Part shown: positions 1-8,236 of the stretch, one piece after another
How positions within the stretch are numbered: position 1 is the stretch's first letter
How the letters are laid out: every line of letters starts with the position of its first letter
Assembly: GCA_934645175.1 (NCBI GenBank)
Contig: CAKUDE010000001.1
Coordinates: forward strand, 1 to 64,000
Direction of reading: 5' to 3'
Source of the DNA: an uncultured Oscillospiraceae bacterium
Lineage (GTDB): Bacteria; Bacillota; Clostridia; Oscillospirales; Oscillospiraceae
Length of the DNA: 64,000 nt
Translations under genes and position numbers: made by a program
The notes under the pieces: generated by a model
Databases searched by the model: none
Seen by the model: only the letters and a program-made list of their open reading frames with translations
What the model was told of the DNA's origin: nothing

Positions 1-264
1 ATGAGCACAATTCAATTACTTCACGGAACGGATCACATCATCGAGGTTCCGGATATCAATATCGGTAATCCACACAACGACTACGGAAGAGGCTTTTACT
101 GTACCCGTGTAGATGAAATGGCCAAGGAATGGGCCTGCAAAAAGAACACGGATGGCTTTGTAAATGTCTATGACTTTGACGAAGACGGACTGAAAGTGCT
201 GAACCTGCTGAGCGGTAATCATACAGTCCTCAACTGGATTGCCCTGCTTCTTCAGTTTGAGTAA
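1..264 (+). pseudogene. DUF3990 family protein, 3'-truncated
   Basis: The first 80 or so residues match the start of DUF3990 proteins: LLHGTDHIIEVPDI, then YGRGFYCT, AKEWACKKN and VNVYDFDEDGLKVLNL. Family members are usually about 160 residues, often encoded next to DUF3791 and XRE-type genes, and their biochemical role is not known to me. Here the frame stops after 87 codons, just after LNWIALLL, where the family normally continues for another half domain. The next gene begins inside this frame without a normal start. The simplest reading is a deletion that joined the 5' part of a DUF3990 gene to the body of a downstream HTH gene near positions 240-256. The gene starts exactly at the window edge, so its upstream signals cannot be judged. 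Confidence 0.7.
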
Positions 265-877
265 TGCAAAGGATCGTCTGTCCTCATTCTTCGATTATGC
301 TATCAATGACTGCAAGATGAAACCGGATTGGATTACCGTGCTTTTTATCAACACAGGCTATGCCGAGCAGTTTGAGCGTGGCAATCCTGCCTATGTTGCA
401 GGTATGTCCGGTGTTGAACTTGCCCGTGCGGTTATCTTGAAAGCATACGGCAGAAAGGAACTTCCGAAGCCTACAAACTCAGAGGAATGTTCTCCTGAAT
501 ATTGGGCAGGTTGGGCGCTTGCAGAATATCAATGGTACTGCGGTCGCAGATTCAGAGATATCTTCGAACGGATTCCTTTAACTAAGATTATCGGAATGTA
601 TTCGGTCTATCATGAGATGGATATCACGAACTTCGTCGATACGATGGAAGAGTTCTACAAGGCTGCCGAAGGCGATTCCAATCTGAAACGAATTCGGGAA
701 AGCAGAGGCTTATCTCAGTCAGAACTTGCGGAACAATCGGGAATCAAAGTCCGAAACATTCAGATGTATGAGCAGCGGGTCAACGATATTGATAAGGCGC
801 AGGCACAAACACTCTACAAGTTATCCCGTGTTCTTGGTTGCGATATCGAAGACCTGCTTGAAAATCCTATGATGTAA
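239..877 (+). CDS. XRE-family HTH protein with DUF3990/DUF3791-neighbour N-terminal domain, start uncertain
   Basis: The C-terminal 60 residues are a Cro/CI-type helix-turn-helix (LKRIRESRGLSQSELAEQSGI, then VRNIQMYEQR and ALYKLSRVLGC-like helix), so the protein probably binds DNA. The N-terminal 140 residues (QFERGNPAYVAGMSGVELAR) form a domain that I know from proteins encoded beside DUF3990 genes; its role is unknown. The frame opens with TTG at 239, inside the truncated DUF3990 gene, with no convincing ribosome binding site. Other possible starts are TTG at 257 and ATG at 317. The native start was probably lost in the deletion that truncated the neighbour, so expression is doubtful. A strong terminator follows the stop codon by about 10 bases. 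Confidence 0.65.
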   Translation: MPCFFSLSNAKDRLSSFFDYAINDCKMKPDWITVLFINTGYAEQFERGNPAYVAGMSGVELARAVILKAYGRKELPKPTNSEECSPEYWAGWALAEYQWYCGRRFRDIFERIPLTKIIGMYSVYHEMDITNFVDTMEEFYKAAEGDSNLKRIRESRGLSQSELAEQSGIKVRNIQMYEQRVNDIDKAQAQTLYKLSRVLGCDIEDLLENPMM

Positions 878-886
878 CTCCATTTG

Positions 887-914
887 TGCACCTGCTTCGG
901 CAGGTGCATTTTAT
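887..914 (+). terminator. Rho-independent terminator after the HTH gene
   Basis: A 9-bp perfect stem, TGCACCTGC / GCAGGTGCA, with a TTCG tetraloop, is followed by TTTTAT. It sits 10 bases past the stop at 877. Confidence 0.85.
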
Positions 915-927
915 GTATGTTAGAAAA

Positions 928-965
928 GGGGCAGCCCTTACGAAATCAATCGTAAAATCTGCCCC
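928..965. repeat. Inverted repeat in the gene-free stretch 878-1239
   Basis: GGGGCAG at 928-934 pairs with CTGCCCC at 959-965, and inside it TTACGA at 938-943 pairs with TCGTAA at 950-955. The pairing gives a hairpin without a long T run. The stretch 878-1239 holds no gene that I can support, only this and three terminator-like hairpins, which suggests remnants of several joined insertions. Confidence 0.5.
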
Positions 966-1055
966 TAAAACCCTATGAATTTAGTTCAAGTCCTCCCCAA
1001 AGGTCGATTTGGGGAAATGATATCTTTTGAATTCCACCTTAAAAATCGGCATGAA

Positions 1056-1088
1056 AAAACCCAGAAACCGTTGTGGTTTCTGGGTTTT
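1056..1088. terminator. Bidirectional terminator-like hairpin
   Basis: A perfect 14-bp inverted repeat has arms 1056-1069 and 1075-1088, a GTTGT loop, an A run on the left and a T run on the right, so it could act on either strand. Confidence 0.7.
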
Positions 1089-1146
1089 CAGCCCCGATAT
1101 CTTTTTCGGTGCTACTTGTTGGCAAACCTACCGCTCGTGGATACAA

Positions 1147-1179
1147 TGCACCATGCTTTGCAGGCGTGGTGCATTTTTT
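1147..1179 (+). terminator. Terminator-like hairpin
   Basis: TGCACCA at 1147-1153 pairs with TGGTGCA at 1167-1173, followed by six T. There is no obvious gene directly upstream on this strand, so it may be the remnant of a removed gene. Confidence 0.55.
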
Positions 1180-1239
1180 ACGGAGTTCCTCCTGATGCCC
1201 CGGGACAATGAGGACAAGCGGGACAAAATGCGGTGCATG

Positions 1240-2691
1240 TTACTGTTCCATTCCGCGGTATCCGTGTTTTTCGGCGTTCCCCAGCAAATACAGAAAAGCA
1301 AACGCAGGAATTCGCAGCAAATCTCTGCCACACTTCGTGTTGTGAACGCCAAAATCATCGGCATTCTTTGTAACAACAATTGCTGCCGACGATTCTTCAC
1401 ACAATTCTACGATCGCATCATCATCCGCAATTGGCGCGCCTTCTCTGTATTTGACTTCTATAAGGATATTTTTCGTGTTGGGGTAGTCCACCACAATATC
1501 AATTTCTTTTCCTTTCTTACCGCCCCTGAAGTAACCAACAGATGTGGCATATTGATAGTAAAACGCAGCAACGTGTTTGTAAACAGCGGTTTCAACAATC
1601 TTCCCCATCTCAACGGGGTCCGTCAAAATAGAATCATCCATCAAGACAGCATTTCGGATCGCTGCATCCGCAATATAAATTTTAGGCCGTGCTTTCAATA
1701 TCTTTTTCCCAGCCATATCAACCGGCCAGCTTTGATAAATCAGATTTGCGCTCTCCAGATACTGAATATAGTTTTCCACGGTTGTGCGGGATACTCCGTT
1801 CAGCTCTTTCGTGATTGCCTCGATGGAAATGATTTCCGAAGAGACGTTGCAGAGATATAAGAAGATTCTCTCCAATTCTGTTGCATTGCGAATATTGTAA
1901 AGGGAAGGAAGGTCGCGCTTCAGGACTTTATCCACAACATCTTCGCGCATAATTTGCTGCGCCATTAGATCGTTATCCGCTAATGCCAATTCCGGGAAAC
2001 CGCCGACCTGCAAATATCGCATAAAATGGTTTTGAACTTTGGAAAGCTGCATCATGATTTGCGTCCGCTCAATCTGACTTTTACGGAGCATAGTTGTTAC
2101 TTTCAGATCCGGAGCAATATTGGGGCGCTCTAAATCCAGCAGTTCGCAGTACTCGTAAAAGGACATGGTTGGAACCTGTATGACGGTCCAGCGACCGGCG
2201 CCGCTTTCTCTGCTGCCTTTCATCAACGCCGGACTTGCAGAACCGGTTGCAACAACACGGGTATCAGGTTGTGTATCATAAATGATTTTTAACCATCGGT
2301 CCCAGTCCTGTGCGTATTGTACCTCATCAAAGAAGTAATAAACATCTTGCTCCGCATAGATATTTTCATGATAGCATTCCAGAACATCCTGAAATTGACT
2401 GAGCTTCAGCATAGGATGATCCAAAGAAATAAAAACAATTTTCTGCGGTGCCACACCTGACTTTAACAGCGCTTCGATCATTTGGTATTGGATCGTTGTT
2501 TTGCCGACACGTCTCGTTCCCGTTAAAACAACAGAGCGACGAATCCCTTTCTCTGTAAGGCGTTTCATTGCTTCGTGAAATGCAAATCTCTTATAGGTCT
2601 TTGACATCTGTGGACTGATCGTCCCTGTTTTCCACCACGGGTTATAAGCACTCAGTACTTTAAGGATACCTTCTTTTGTTGTGATTGCCAT
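1240..2691 (-). CDS. AAA ATPase with C-terminal DUF4143 (PD-(D/E)XK-like) domain
   Basis: A 483-residue P-loop ATPase of the AAA_14/DUF4143 family. Walker A is GTRRVGKT at residues 58-65, followed by a Walker B-like YYFFDEVQ and a sensor region VVATGSASPALM. The C-terminal half carries the DUF4143 domain; near residues 405-440 EIDIVV followed by IEVKY is the pattern of a restriction-endonuclease-like fold. These proteins are common in mobile and defence regions, and their substrates are mostly unknown. I chose ATG at 2691 because AAGGAG lies 9 bases upstream and the family start MAITTKEG fits; an open frame continues upstream to 2943 but overlaps the divergent gene there. It stands alone on the minus strand, with the next gene divergent. 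Confidence 0.8.
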   Translation of the reverse strand: MAITTKEGILKVLSAYNPWWKTGTISPQMSKTYKRFAFHEAMKRLTEKGIRRSVVLTGTRRVGKTTIQYQMIEALLKSGVAPQKIVFISLDHPMLKLSQFQDVLECYHENIYAEQDVYYFFDEVQYAQDWDRWLKIIYDTQPDTRVVATGSASPALMKGSRESGAGRWTVIQVPTMSFYEYCELLDLERPNIAPDLKVTTMLRKSQIERTQIMMQLSKVQNHFMRYLQVGGFPELALADNDLMAQQIMREDVVDKVLKRDLPSLYNIRNATELERIFLYLCNVSSEIISIEAITKELNGVSRTTVENYIQYLESANLIYQSWPVDMAGKKILKARPKIYIADAAIRNAVLMDDSILTDPVEMGKIVETAVYKHVAAFYYQYATSVGYFRGGKKGKEIDIVVDYPNTKNILIEVKYREGAPIADDDAIVELCEESSAAIVVTKNADDFGVHNTKCGRDLLRIPAFAFLYLLGNAEKHGYRGMEQ

Positions 2692-2934
2692 CAAGATCAG
2701 CTCCTTCTCCAATATAATACCCGTAAAATCAATCTTTGTCAAGAAATATCGATAGTATACTGTGAATATTTTCGGAGAAATATTGATTTGTCGTTCTGCT
2801 GCGCCCCCAATCATCTGCGGCACCCAAGTGTGACCATAGTTCTTGAAGATGATAACTTTTTGATAACTCTGCCCGTTGACCGTTGACGATCCCGGAACTG
2901 GCAATATACTGTCGTTTCTGAAGGAGGTGTCACG

Positions 2935-3129
2935 ATGACCCAATCAGAATGCACATCGGAAGTAAACTTCCGGCTTTGCAAGAGCGTATTTGCCACGCTG
3001 GCAGCTCAGGGTATCATTTCACAAGAAGATGTCCGATGCCTAATTAGAGCGGCAGCAGGACAATATCACGCCCCTATCGGAGAACTGGAGGCGAACAGCA
3101 TTGCCATCGAAAAGAATTACACGGATTGA
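2935..3129 (+). CDS. Small SHOCT-like recombinase-associated protein
   Basis: A 64-residue protein with a good ribosome binding site (GAAGGAGG 6 bases before ATG). The sequence FRLCKSVFATLAAQGIISQEDVRCLIR resembles the short helical SHOCT-like proteins that precede serine recombinase genes in clostridial mobile elements; a counterpart lies at 22896-23090. Its last 29 bases overlap the start of the recombinase gene in another frame, so the two are probably translationally coupled. The molecular function is unknown; a role in recombinase expression or activity is an inference from the repeated association. Confidence 0.65.
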   Translation: MTQSECTSEVNFRLCKSVFATLAAQGIISQEDVRCLIRAAAGQYHAPIGELEANSIAIEKNYTD

Positions 3130-4624
3130 GTTCCCGGTGAAATTGCCTGCCCCGGCACAACCGCAGCCAAGGAAGAGAGTTGCCGCCTATGCCAGAGTAT
3201 CCACCATGAAGGATGCACAGGAGAACAGTCTCCAGTCTCAGCAGGACTATTTTGCGGAGTATATTCGACACCACCCGGACTGGGTTTTCGTCGGGATATA
3301 CACGGATGACGGTATTTCCGGGTTGTCCATCCGCAGAAGGGACGGCTTTAATCGCATGGTGGACGATGCGCTGGATGGAAAAATCGACCTGATCCTTACC
3401 AAGTCCCTGTCCCGGTTTGCTCGAAACACAGTGGATGCCCTTACTACCATTCGCAACCTGAAAGCTGCCGGAGTGGCGGTATACTTCCAGAAGGAAAATA
3501 TCAACACGGCAGACAGCACGGGAGAATTTCTCATCGCCTTGATGAGTTCCTTCGCTGAAGAGGAAAGTCGATCCATTTCCGAGAATGTGACTTGGGCCGT
3601 CCGCCACCGATACGCCCAAGGGGTCTATTATCTGCCCGGGCGGCTATTGGGATATACGCACAACCGGTACGGCGAGATCCGAGTCGATGAAGTCAGGGCA
3701 AGAGCCGTGCGGTTCATCTATCTGCTGGCGCTGTCCGGGAAAAGCAGCACGGATATTTGCCGGATTCTGATGGACTATGACGTGTCCTCTCCGGGGCAAC
3801 GTCAGCGTTGGGAACCGGCTACCGTCCGCAGCATTCTCAAGAACGAAAAATATGTGGGTGATGCCATCCTTCAAAAACGGGTTACGACGGACTTTCTTAC
3901 AAAGACCACGAAAATCAATGAGGGCGAAGCCCCGCAGTACTATGTGGAGAACGGGCACCCGCCCATTATCAGCAGATCCGTCCGGCAAGAGGTGCAAGCC
4001 ATATGGACGGACGCAGACCGCAGAAACTGCACATTTTCACCGTTTTCGAATTTGATCATTTGCGGTGATTGCGGCGGTCGGTACGGACGAAAGGCTTGGC
4101 ATTCCACCACCTATAATGATACGGTCTGGGAGTGCAATAGCAGAAAAAACGGTCGCACAAAATGTAGATGCCGCCATATTTACGCCGAAGAATTGGATGC
4201 CGCCGTCCAAAGGGCCATGCGCCATCTGATGAAAGTGCATGCGGACATCTTGGATATGTGCAGCAATCTACTGGAGCATACTTTAGGCGGTATCACGCCG
4301 GATATCCGGTCTGCTTTGGACGATATCGCCCATGGCAAACCGGATATCCACATTGACGGATTGATGATTCGTATTCTGATTCGCAAAATGGTGGTTACGT
4401 CGAAGCAAACACTGGTGATTCACTTTCTGGACGGCAGCGTCTATCGCCACCGCTTGGGCGCTACTCCCCGAGGAAAGCGACTTTACAATGCACAGCGGGA
4501 TCACAGCCGGATACTGACCTTGTACGCCGATGGATGCTCCGCTAAGGAAATATCGCAGCAACTTGGAATCAGTGTGAATACGGTGCGGTCGTTTTTGCGG
4601 CGGCACCATAGAAGCGATACTTAA
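3101..4624 (+). CDS. Large serine recombinase with C-terminal HTH
   Basis: A 507-residue site-specific DNA recombinase of the resolvase/invertase superfamily, likely to excise or insert a mobile element. The N-terminal catalytic domain has the nucleophile in AYARVST (Ser34) and the SRFARN motif at about 104-109. A Recombinase domain follows, then a zinc ribbon (CGDCGG near residue 321 with later WECN and CRC). Unusually, the protein ends in a helix-turn-helix, SAKEISQQLGISVNTVRSFL, instead of the long coiled coil. The start is TTG at 3101, preceded by GGAG and inside the upstream small gene. The sequence MPSKRITRIEF agrees with the start of related recombinases. The next downstream gene, vsr, is convergent. 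Confidence 0.9.
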   Translation: MPSKRITRIEFPVKLPAPAQPQPRKRVAAYARVSTMKDAQENSLQSQQDYFAEYIRHHPDWVFVGIYTDDGISGLSIRRRDGFNRMVDDALDGKIDLILTKSLSRFARNTVDALTTIRNLKAAGVAVYFQKENINTADSTGEFLIALMSSFAEEESRSISENVTWAVRHRYAQGVYYLPGRLLGYTHNRYGEIRVDEVRARAVRFIYLLALSGKSSTDICRILMDYDVSSPGQRQRWEPATVRSILKNEKYVGDAILQKRVTTDFLTKTTKINEGEAPQYYVENGHPPIISRSVRQEVQAIWTDADRRNCTFSPFSNLIICGDCGGRYGRKAWHSTTYNDTVWECNSRKNGRTKCRCRHIYAEELDAAVQRAMRHLMKVHADILDMCSNLLEHTLGGITPDIRSALDDIAHGKPDIHIDGLMIRILIRKMVVTSKQTLVIHFLDGSVYRHRLGATPRGKRLYNAQRDHSRILTLYADGCSAKEISQQLGISVNTVRSFLRRHHRSDT

Positions 4625-4716
4625 ACGAAGGATGTTATGCACGGGTTGTCCACCCATGCACGGCACCTAATTGCTTGTTCAGCTAAGCCAATCAGATAAA
4701 ACCGTCACAACCAACA

Positions 4717-4737
4717 TTGTAAATACAAAATTTACAA
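4717..4737. terminator. Weak hairpin between convergent recombinase and vsr
   Basis: TTGTAAAT and ATTTACAA form an 8-bp AT-rich stem directly past the vsr stop. It has only short T tracts, so it is a weak terminator candidate for the defence operon. Confidence 0.35.
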
Positions 4738-4739
4738 AA

Positions 4740-5156
4740 TCAGCCAATAATCTGAAGGACTAAGTTTTGTAGGGTGTTATCTACTACAGATTTCATCAAT
4801 TGGCATTCCCAAATCTCGATTACACGCCACCCTTGGTTGGCAAGAAGCTGGTGATTATGCTTGTCCCGCTGAATATTCCCGGTAATCTTTTCTTTCCAGA
4901 ATTCCGCATTATTCTTTGGCCAGACAAAATAGCGGCAACCTTCATGACCATGCCAAAAGCAACCATTCACAAAGATGACTGCTTTGTATTTGGGCAACAC
5001 GATATCCGGTTTTCCCGGTAGCTTGGCGTCATTTTTCCGATACCGGAACCCCTGTGAAAACAGGAACTTTCTCACCAATTCTTCAGGTTTTGTGTTTTTG
5101 CTGTGAATCCGGGACATATTGTAGCTTCGTTGTTCCGGTGTATGCACATCGGCCAC
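4740..5156 (-). CDS. vsr: Very short patch repair (Vsr) endonuclease
   Basis: A 138-residue Vsr-type mismatch endonuclease, the usual length. Vsr nicks DNA 5' of the T in T:G mismatches made by deamination of 5-methylcytosine. The characteristic start RSYNMSRIHSKNTKPE, the catalytic region KLPGKPDIV (Asp51) and the NGCFWHGH metal-binding and mismatch segment (about 64-71) are all present. The start is GTG at 5156 with GGAGGAGG upstream. It lies 22 bases behind the C5 methyltransferase gene, the classic partner whose methylated sites it would guard against C-to-T mutation. It is the last gene of the minus-strand defence operon. Confidence 0.93.
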   Translation of the reverse strand: MADVHTPEQRSYNMSRIHSKNTKPEELVRKFLFSQGFRYRKNDAKLPGKPDIVLPKYKAVIFVNGCFWHGHEGCRYFVWPKNNAEFWKEKITGNIQRDKHNHQLLANQGWRVIEIWECQLMKSVVDNTLQNLVLQIIG

Positions 5157-5178
5157 AACAATCCCTCCTCCCTAAAAG

Positions 5179-6444
5179 TTAATCATGTTCATCAAATCTG
5201 TCCAGCAAAGCCATGGCAACATGATATGCCAAGCACACTGGTACTGCATTTCCAATTTGTTTGAATGCCAATGTTCGTGAGGGAATACCCTTTTTTGATT
5301 CGAAATAATAATTATCCGGGAATGTCTGTATTCTGGCAGCTTCACGTGGCGTGATTGAACGATTTTGCTCAATATCCGGATGGATAAAATAGTGCCCATC
5401 CCGAGCAATATGGGCAACAATCGTTTGTGCATGCGGCAGATCTCCGGCGACAACTTTAAATCGGTCCAGGAAAGATGTAGTATTTTGATGTGTCCGGAGA
5501 TTCGCTGGCAAATCTATATATGACACCCGGGTGCCAGTTCTGTTCCATGTATCCACAACAATCCGATAAATCTCCAGGTCTTGGTCTATGTGCGGTCTCG
5601 CTTGGTGGAATGTTACTGGTTCAGTATCGTACTCCTTGATTCCGGACTCATACAGATATTGACCGTCGTAGTGTGCTGTAGGAACCGGCTCGGTCGTTCC
5701 GCCACCAGCAGGTATAGCAGGCAAATCGCCAAATACCTCACTTACCAAATATTGATTTGGTATAGCCGGAATGTCAGGATAAAAGCCTTCATGATTTTCT
5801 CTGATGCCAATGAGAATGATCCTTTTCCGGTTCTGGAGAACTCCGTAATCTGATGCGTTGAGTGGTCGGAATTCAGTGGAGTACCCACATTCGCGGAACA
5901 GTGCCCTCATATTATCAAAGTGAAGCGTCTCATCTTCGTCCTTGGCCGATAGCAGCCCAAGAACATTTTCAAACACAAAATATGCAGGCTGATATCTTCT
6001 CAGAAATTCAGCATAGTGTCTGTAGAGATAGTTGCGCTGATCGCCTACCATTCGTGTTTCAGATCGGGATCGGCCCGCAAGGGAATAGGCCTGACACGGA
6101 GGCCCGCCAATAATCAAGTCCAGCGGTTCTTCACCGACCAATGCGTCAACTTCTTCGAAAATAGCCGGCAGCGTTTCCGTAGAAATCTCATAATTCAATA
6201 CCGAATCCAAAATTCCCTGCGGAATGTGATCATAAAACTGATTGCGGCTAATTTCCCGATTGAGATATTGATTATATATATCCAACTGGTCATGCTCCCG
6301 CAACCAATGGTATGCCATACGTGTTTTCAACGTATAGCACGCAGCTACATCCATTTCCACATGTCCTACGGCCTCATACCCTGCCCTTAGGAAGCCTTCG
6401 GATAAACCTCCAGCTCCTGCAAACAGGTCCAAAAATCTGGGCAT
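5179..6444 (-). CDS. C5-cytosine DNA methyltransferase (DrmMII-like position)
   Basis: A 421-residue DNA (cytosine-5)-methyltransferase using S-adenosylmethionine. It has motif I DLFAGAGGL (6-14), the catalytic motif IV GGPPCQAYS with Cys117, motif VI ENV (159-161), motif VIII QNRKR (204-208) and motif X QIGNAVP near 395. The target recognition region lies between motifs VIII and X; its sequence specificity cannot be read from this. I chose ATG at 6444, which has GGGGTG six bases upstream; GTG 6453 and ATG 6450 in the same frame are alternatives. In class 2 DISARM a C5 methyltransferase marks self DNA, and that is the likely job here. Confidence 0.93.
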   Translation of the reverse strand: MPRFLDLFAGAGGLSEGFLRAGYEAVGHVEMDVAACYTLKTRMAYHWLREHDQLDIYNQYLNREISRNQFYDHIPQGILDSVLNYEISTETLPAIFEEVDALVGEEPLDLIIGGPPCQAYSLAGRSRSETRMVGDQRNYLYRHYAEFLRRYQPAYFVFENVLGLLSAKDEDETLHFDNMRALFRECGYSTEFRPLNASDYGVLQNRKRIILIGIRENHEGFYPDIPAIPNQYLVSEVFGDLPAIPAGGGTTEPVPTAHYDGQYLYESGIKEYDTEPVTFHQARPHIDQDLEIYRIVVDTWNRTGTRVSYIDLPANLRTHQNTTSFLDRFKVVAGDLPHAQTIVAHIARDGHYFIHPDIEQNRSITPREAARIQTFPDNYYFESKKGIPSRTLAFKQIGNAVPVCLAYHVAMALLDRFDEHD

Positions 6445-6491
6445 ATACATCACCCCGTCCTAACTTATATTTGGTTTAATGTCTGACCACC

Positions 6492-8225
6492 TTATGTACC
6501 AACTTGCGTAAAACCAGACAGAATCATATTTTGGCGTTCCTGCTCGGCATTGCAATCATAAAGAACATAGAGCATCGCGCATGCACGGGAAGCTGCCACA
6601 TAATTCAGCAACCGGGTTTCCTCATCAGAAAAATGGTCTATATCAATCATAATTACAATTTTCGATTCCAAACCTTTAAAACCGGAAATTGTAGAAAATC
6701 TCACATCGTTCTTTTTGGCTTTCCACAGTGGCCCTGTTGTCTTCAATGTTCCAAGGTCTTTATCCAGTCCTGTGAGACCCAGTCCATTCAGGGGATTTGC
6801 CAGCGTGTAGCGGGAAAGAATTATAAAATCGCTGCCAATCGCACCGCTGTCCTTAATTTTCCGGACAATCGCATTGATTTTTTTCCGTTCATCATCTTTT
6901 CCGTTATAGCTGCCATACTCGACCTGTGGGCCTGACACCGTGGGTTTTCCCTGATTGGGAATGTTGGTCATCAGAATATTGGCATTTGCAATCTGCTTGG
7001 TGTTTCTGCAATTCGCATGTAATTTCCAACTCATTGCATACGCTTCTTTGCGAAGTTCCTTTATCATCGCATCAAGCTGAGCATAGGAGTTGAAGATATT
7101 CTGGTTCGGATCATAATAAATTGCCCATGATCCGTCGCCCAATCCATCCCGTACAATTCTGTCAATGCACTCCAGGTAGGTATCAGTGAGCAAATCCTGT
7201 CCTTCATCAATGATTACCAAATCATACGCAGGAACATCTTCTGCCACAATAAAAGTTGCTGGCAATTCTTTCTCATAAAAATGCTGACTCAGATCCGAAG
7301 ACCACTCAATACCGCAGGTACGCATCATGAATGCATGAAGTGTAACCGCTTCAATATAGACTCTATCTTTTTCGAACTGGTACTGCACATACTGGGCAAT
7401 ATTGTGATTATAGCAAAGGTACAGTACACTTTTTCCTTCCCAATATGCCCTGCGGGCCTGCTCCATTGCAATCAATGTTTTGCCTGCACCCGCAACGCCG
7501 GAAACCATCGTCCGAGGATTTTCAAAAAGCGATTCCAACACTTCATATTGCTCAGCGGTTAGCGCACACAACTCCTTCACTGTACGTTCCACCGTATCCT
7601 TCATAGAAGGAACAAAATAAAAATCACCGCGAAGCAGATTAGCCAGCTTATCGATTTCGGCATCAGTCAGCCGCCCACCCTCAAAGCCGTGCTTGTTCAG
7701 ACAGGCCTGTCTCCAATATCCAAATGCCTGATTGGCAATGCTGTCCAAATTCCAGGACTGTTTTGCATCGACCAAGATCTCTGGAACAACATCGATACCG
7801 ACACCCGTTGCTTCAAAGCGGCAATCTGGCATAGCAACAGCACATGCATACTGGCAACGCACCAGTGGATCATAATTTCCAAGCCTGCGAACCATATACT
7901 GTCTTAAAGACTGCATATTACCCTGCACTTGCTGGAATGGTCCTTCATTCTTACGAGAGATTTTGCCGTAGCGATTTGTAAATTCCCATACGCCATTTCT
8001 GCGGGAAACCTGTCCACCCTTAACTTCAAGACACAGTACACCCTCATTGCACAGAATTACAAAATCAATCTCACCGAAAATATTGTTGGCATGCTCTGCA
8101 ATTCCCAATGAATGCAGAACAATATATTTTTTATTCGTTCTATGGTCCCGGAATTCGATAAACAGTCGCTTTTCAGCTGGACTCTTGATTTCCGGTGACA
8201 GAACATCTGGAATTAATTGAACCAT
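6492..8225 (-). CDS. NERD-domain nuclease fused to UvrD/DUF2075-type superfamily 1 helicase
   Basis: A 577-residue two-domain protein. Residues 1-110 match the NERD nuclease-related domain: SPAEKRLF, GEIDFVI with Asp54, and LEVKGG with Glu67 and Lys69, the PD-(D/E)XK pattern. Residues 220-577 form a helicase-like ATPase with Walker A GVAGAGKT (243-250), Walker B VIIDEGQDLL (337-346) and a C-terminal FKGLESKIV segment like motif V. It could move on and cut DNA. It starts 11 bases after the DrmB gene (AGGAG before ATG), so it belongs to the same operon. Known DISARM systems use the phospholipase-like DrmC as third core protein; this nuclease may stand in for it, which is an inference. Confidence 0.85.
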   Translation of the reverse strand: MVQLIPDVLSPEIKSPAEKRLFIEFRDHRTNKKYIVLHSLGIAEHANNIFGEIDFVILCNEGVLCLEVKGGQVSRRNGVWEFTNRYGKISRKNEGPFQQVQGNMQSLRQYMVRRLGNYDPLVRCQYACAVAMPDCRFEATGVGIDVVPEILVDAKQSWNLDSIANQAFGYWRQACLNKHGFEGGRLTDAEIDKLANLLRGDFYFVPSMKDTVERTVKELCALTAEQYEVLESLFENPRTMVSGVAGAGKTLIAMEQARRAYWEGKSVLYLCYNHNIAQYVQYQFEKDRVYIEAVTLHAFMMRTCGIEWSSDLSQHFYEKELPATFIVAEDVPAYDLVIIDEGQDLLTDTYLECIDRIVRDGLGDGSWAIYYDPNQNIFNSYAQLDAMIKELRKEAYAMSWKLHANCRNTKQIANANILMTNIPNQGKPTVSGPQVEYGSYNGKDDERKKINAIVRKIKDSGAIGSDFIILSRYTLANPLNGLGLTGLDKDLGTLKTTGPLWKAKKNDVRFSTISGFKGLESKIVIMIDIDHFSDEETRLLNYVAASRACAMLYVLYDCNAEQERQNMILSGFTQVGT

Positions 8226-8236
8226 ATTTTCTCCTG

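Noticed and set aside
2692..2943. Upstream extension of the DUF4143 ATPase to 2943
   Set aside because: The extension has no family similarity and overlaps the divergent small gene; ATG at 2691 has a proper ribosome binding site.
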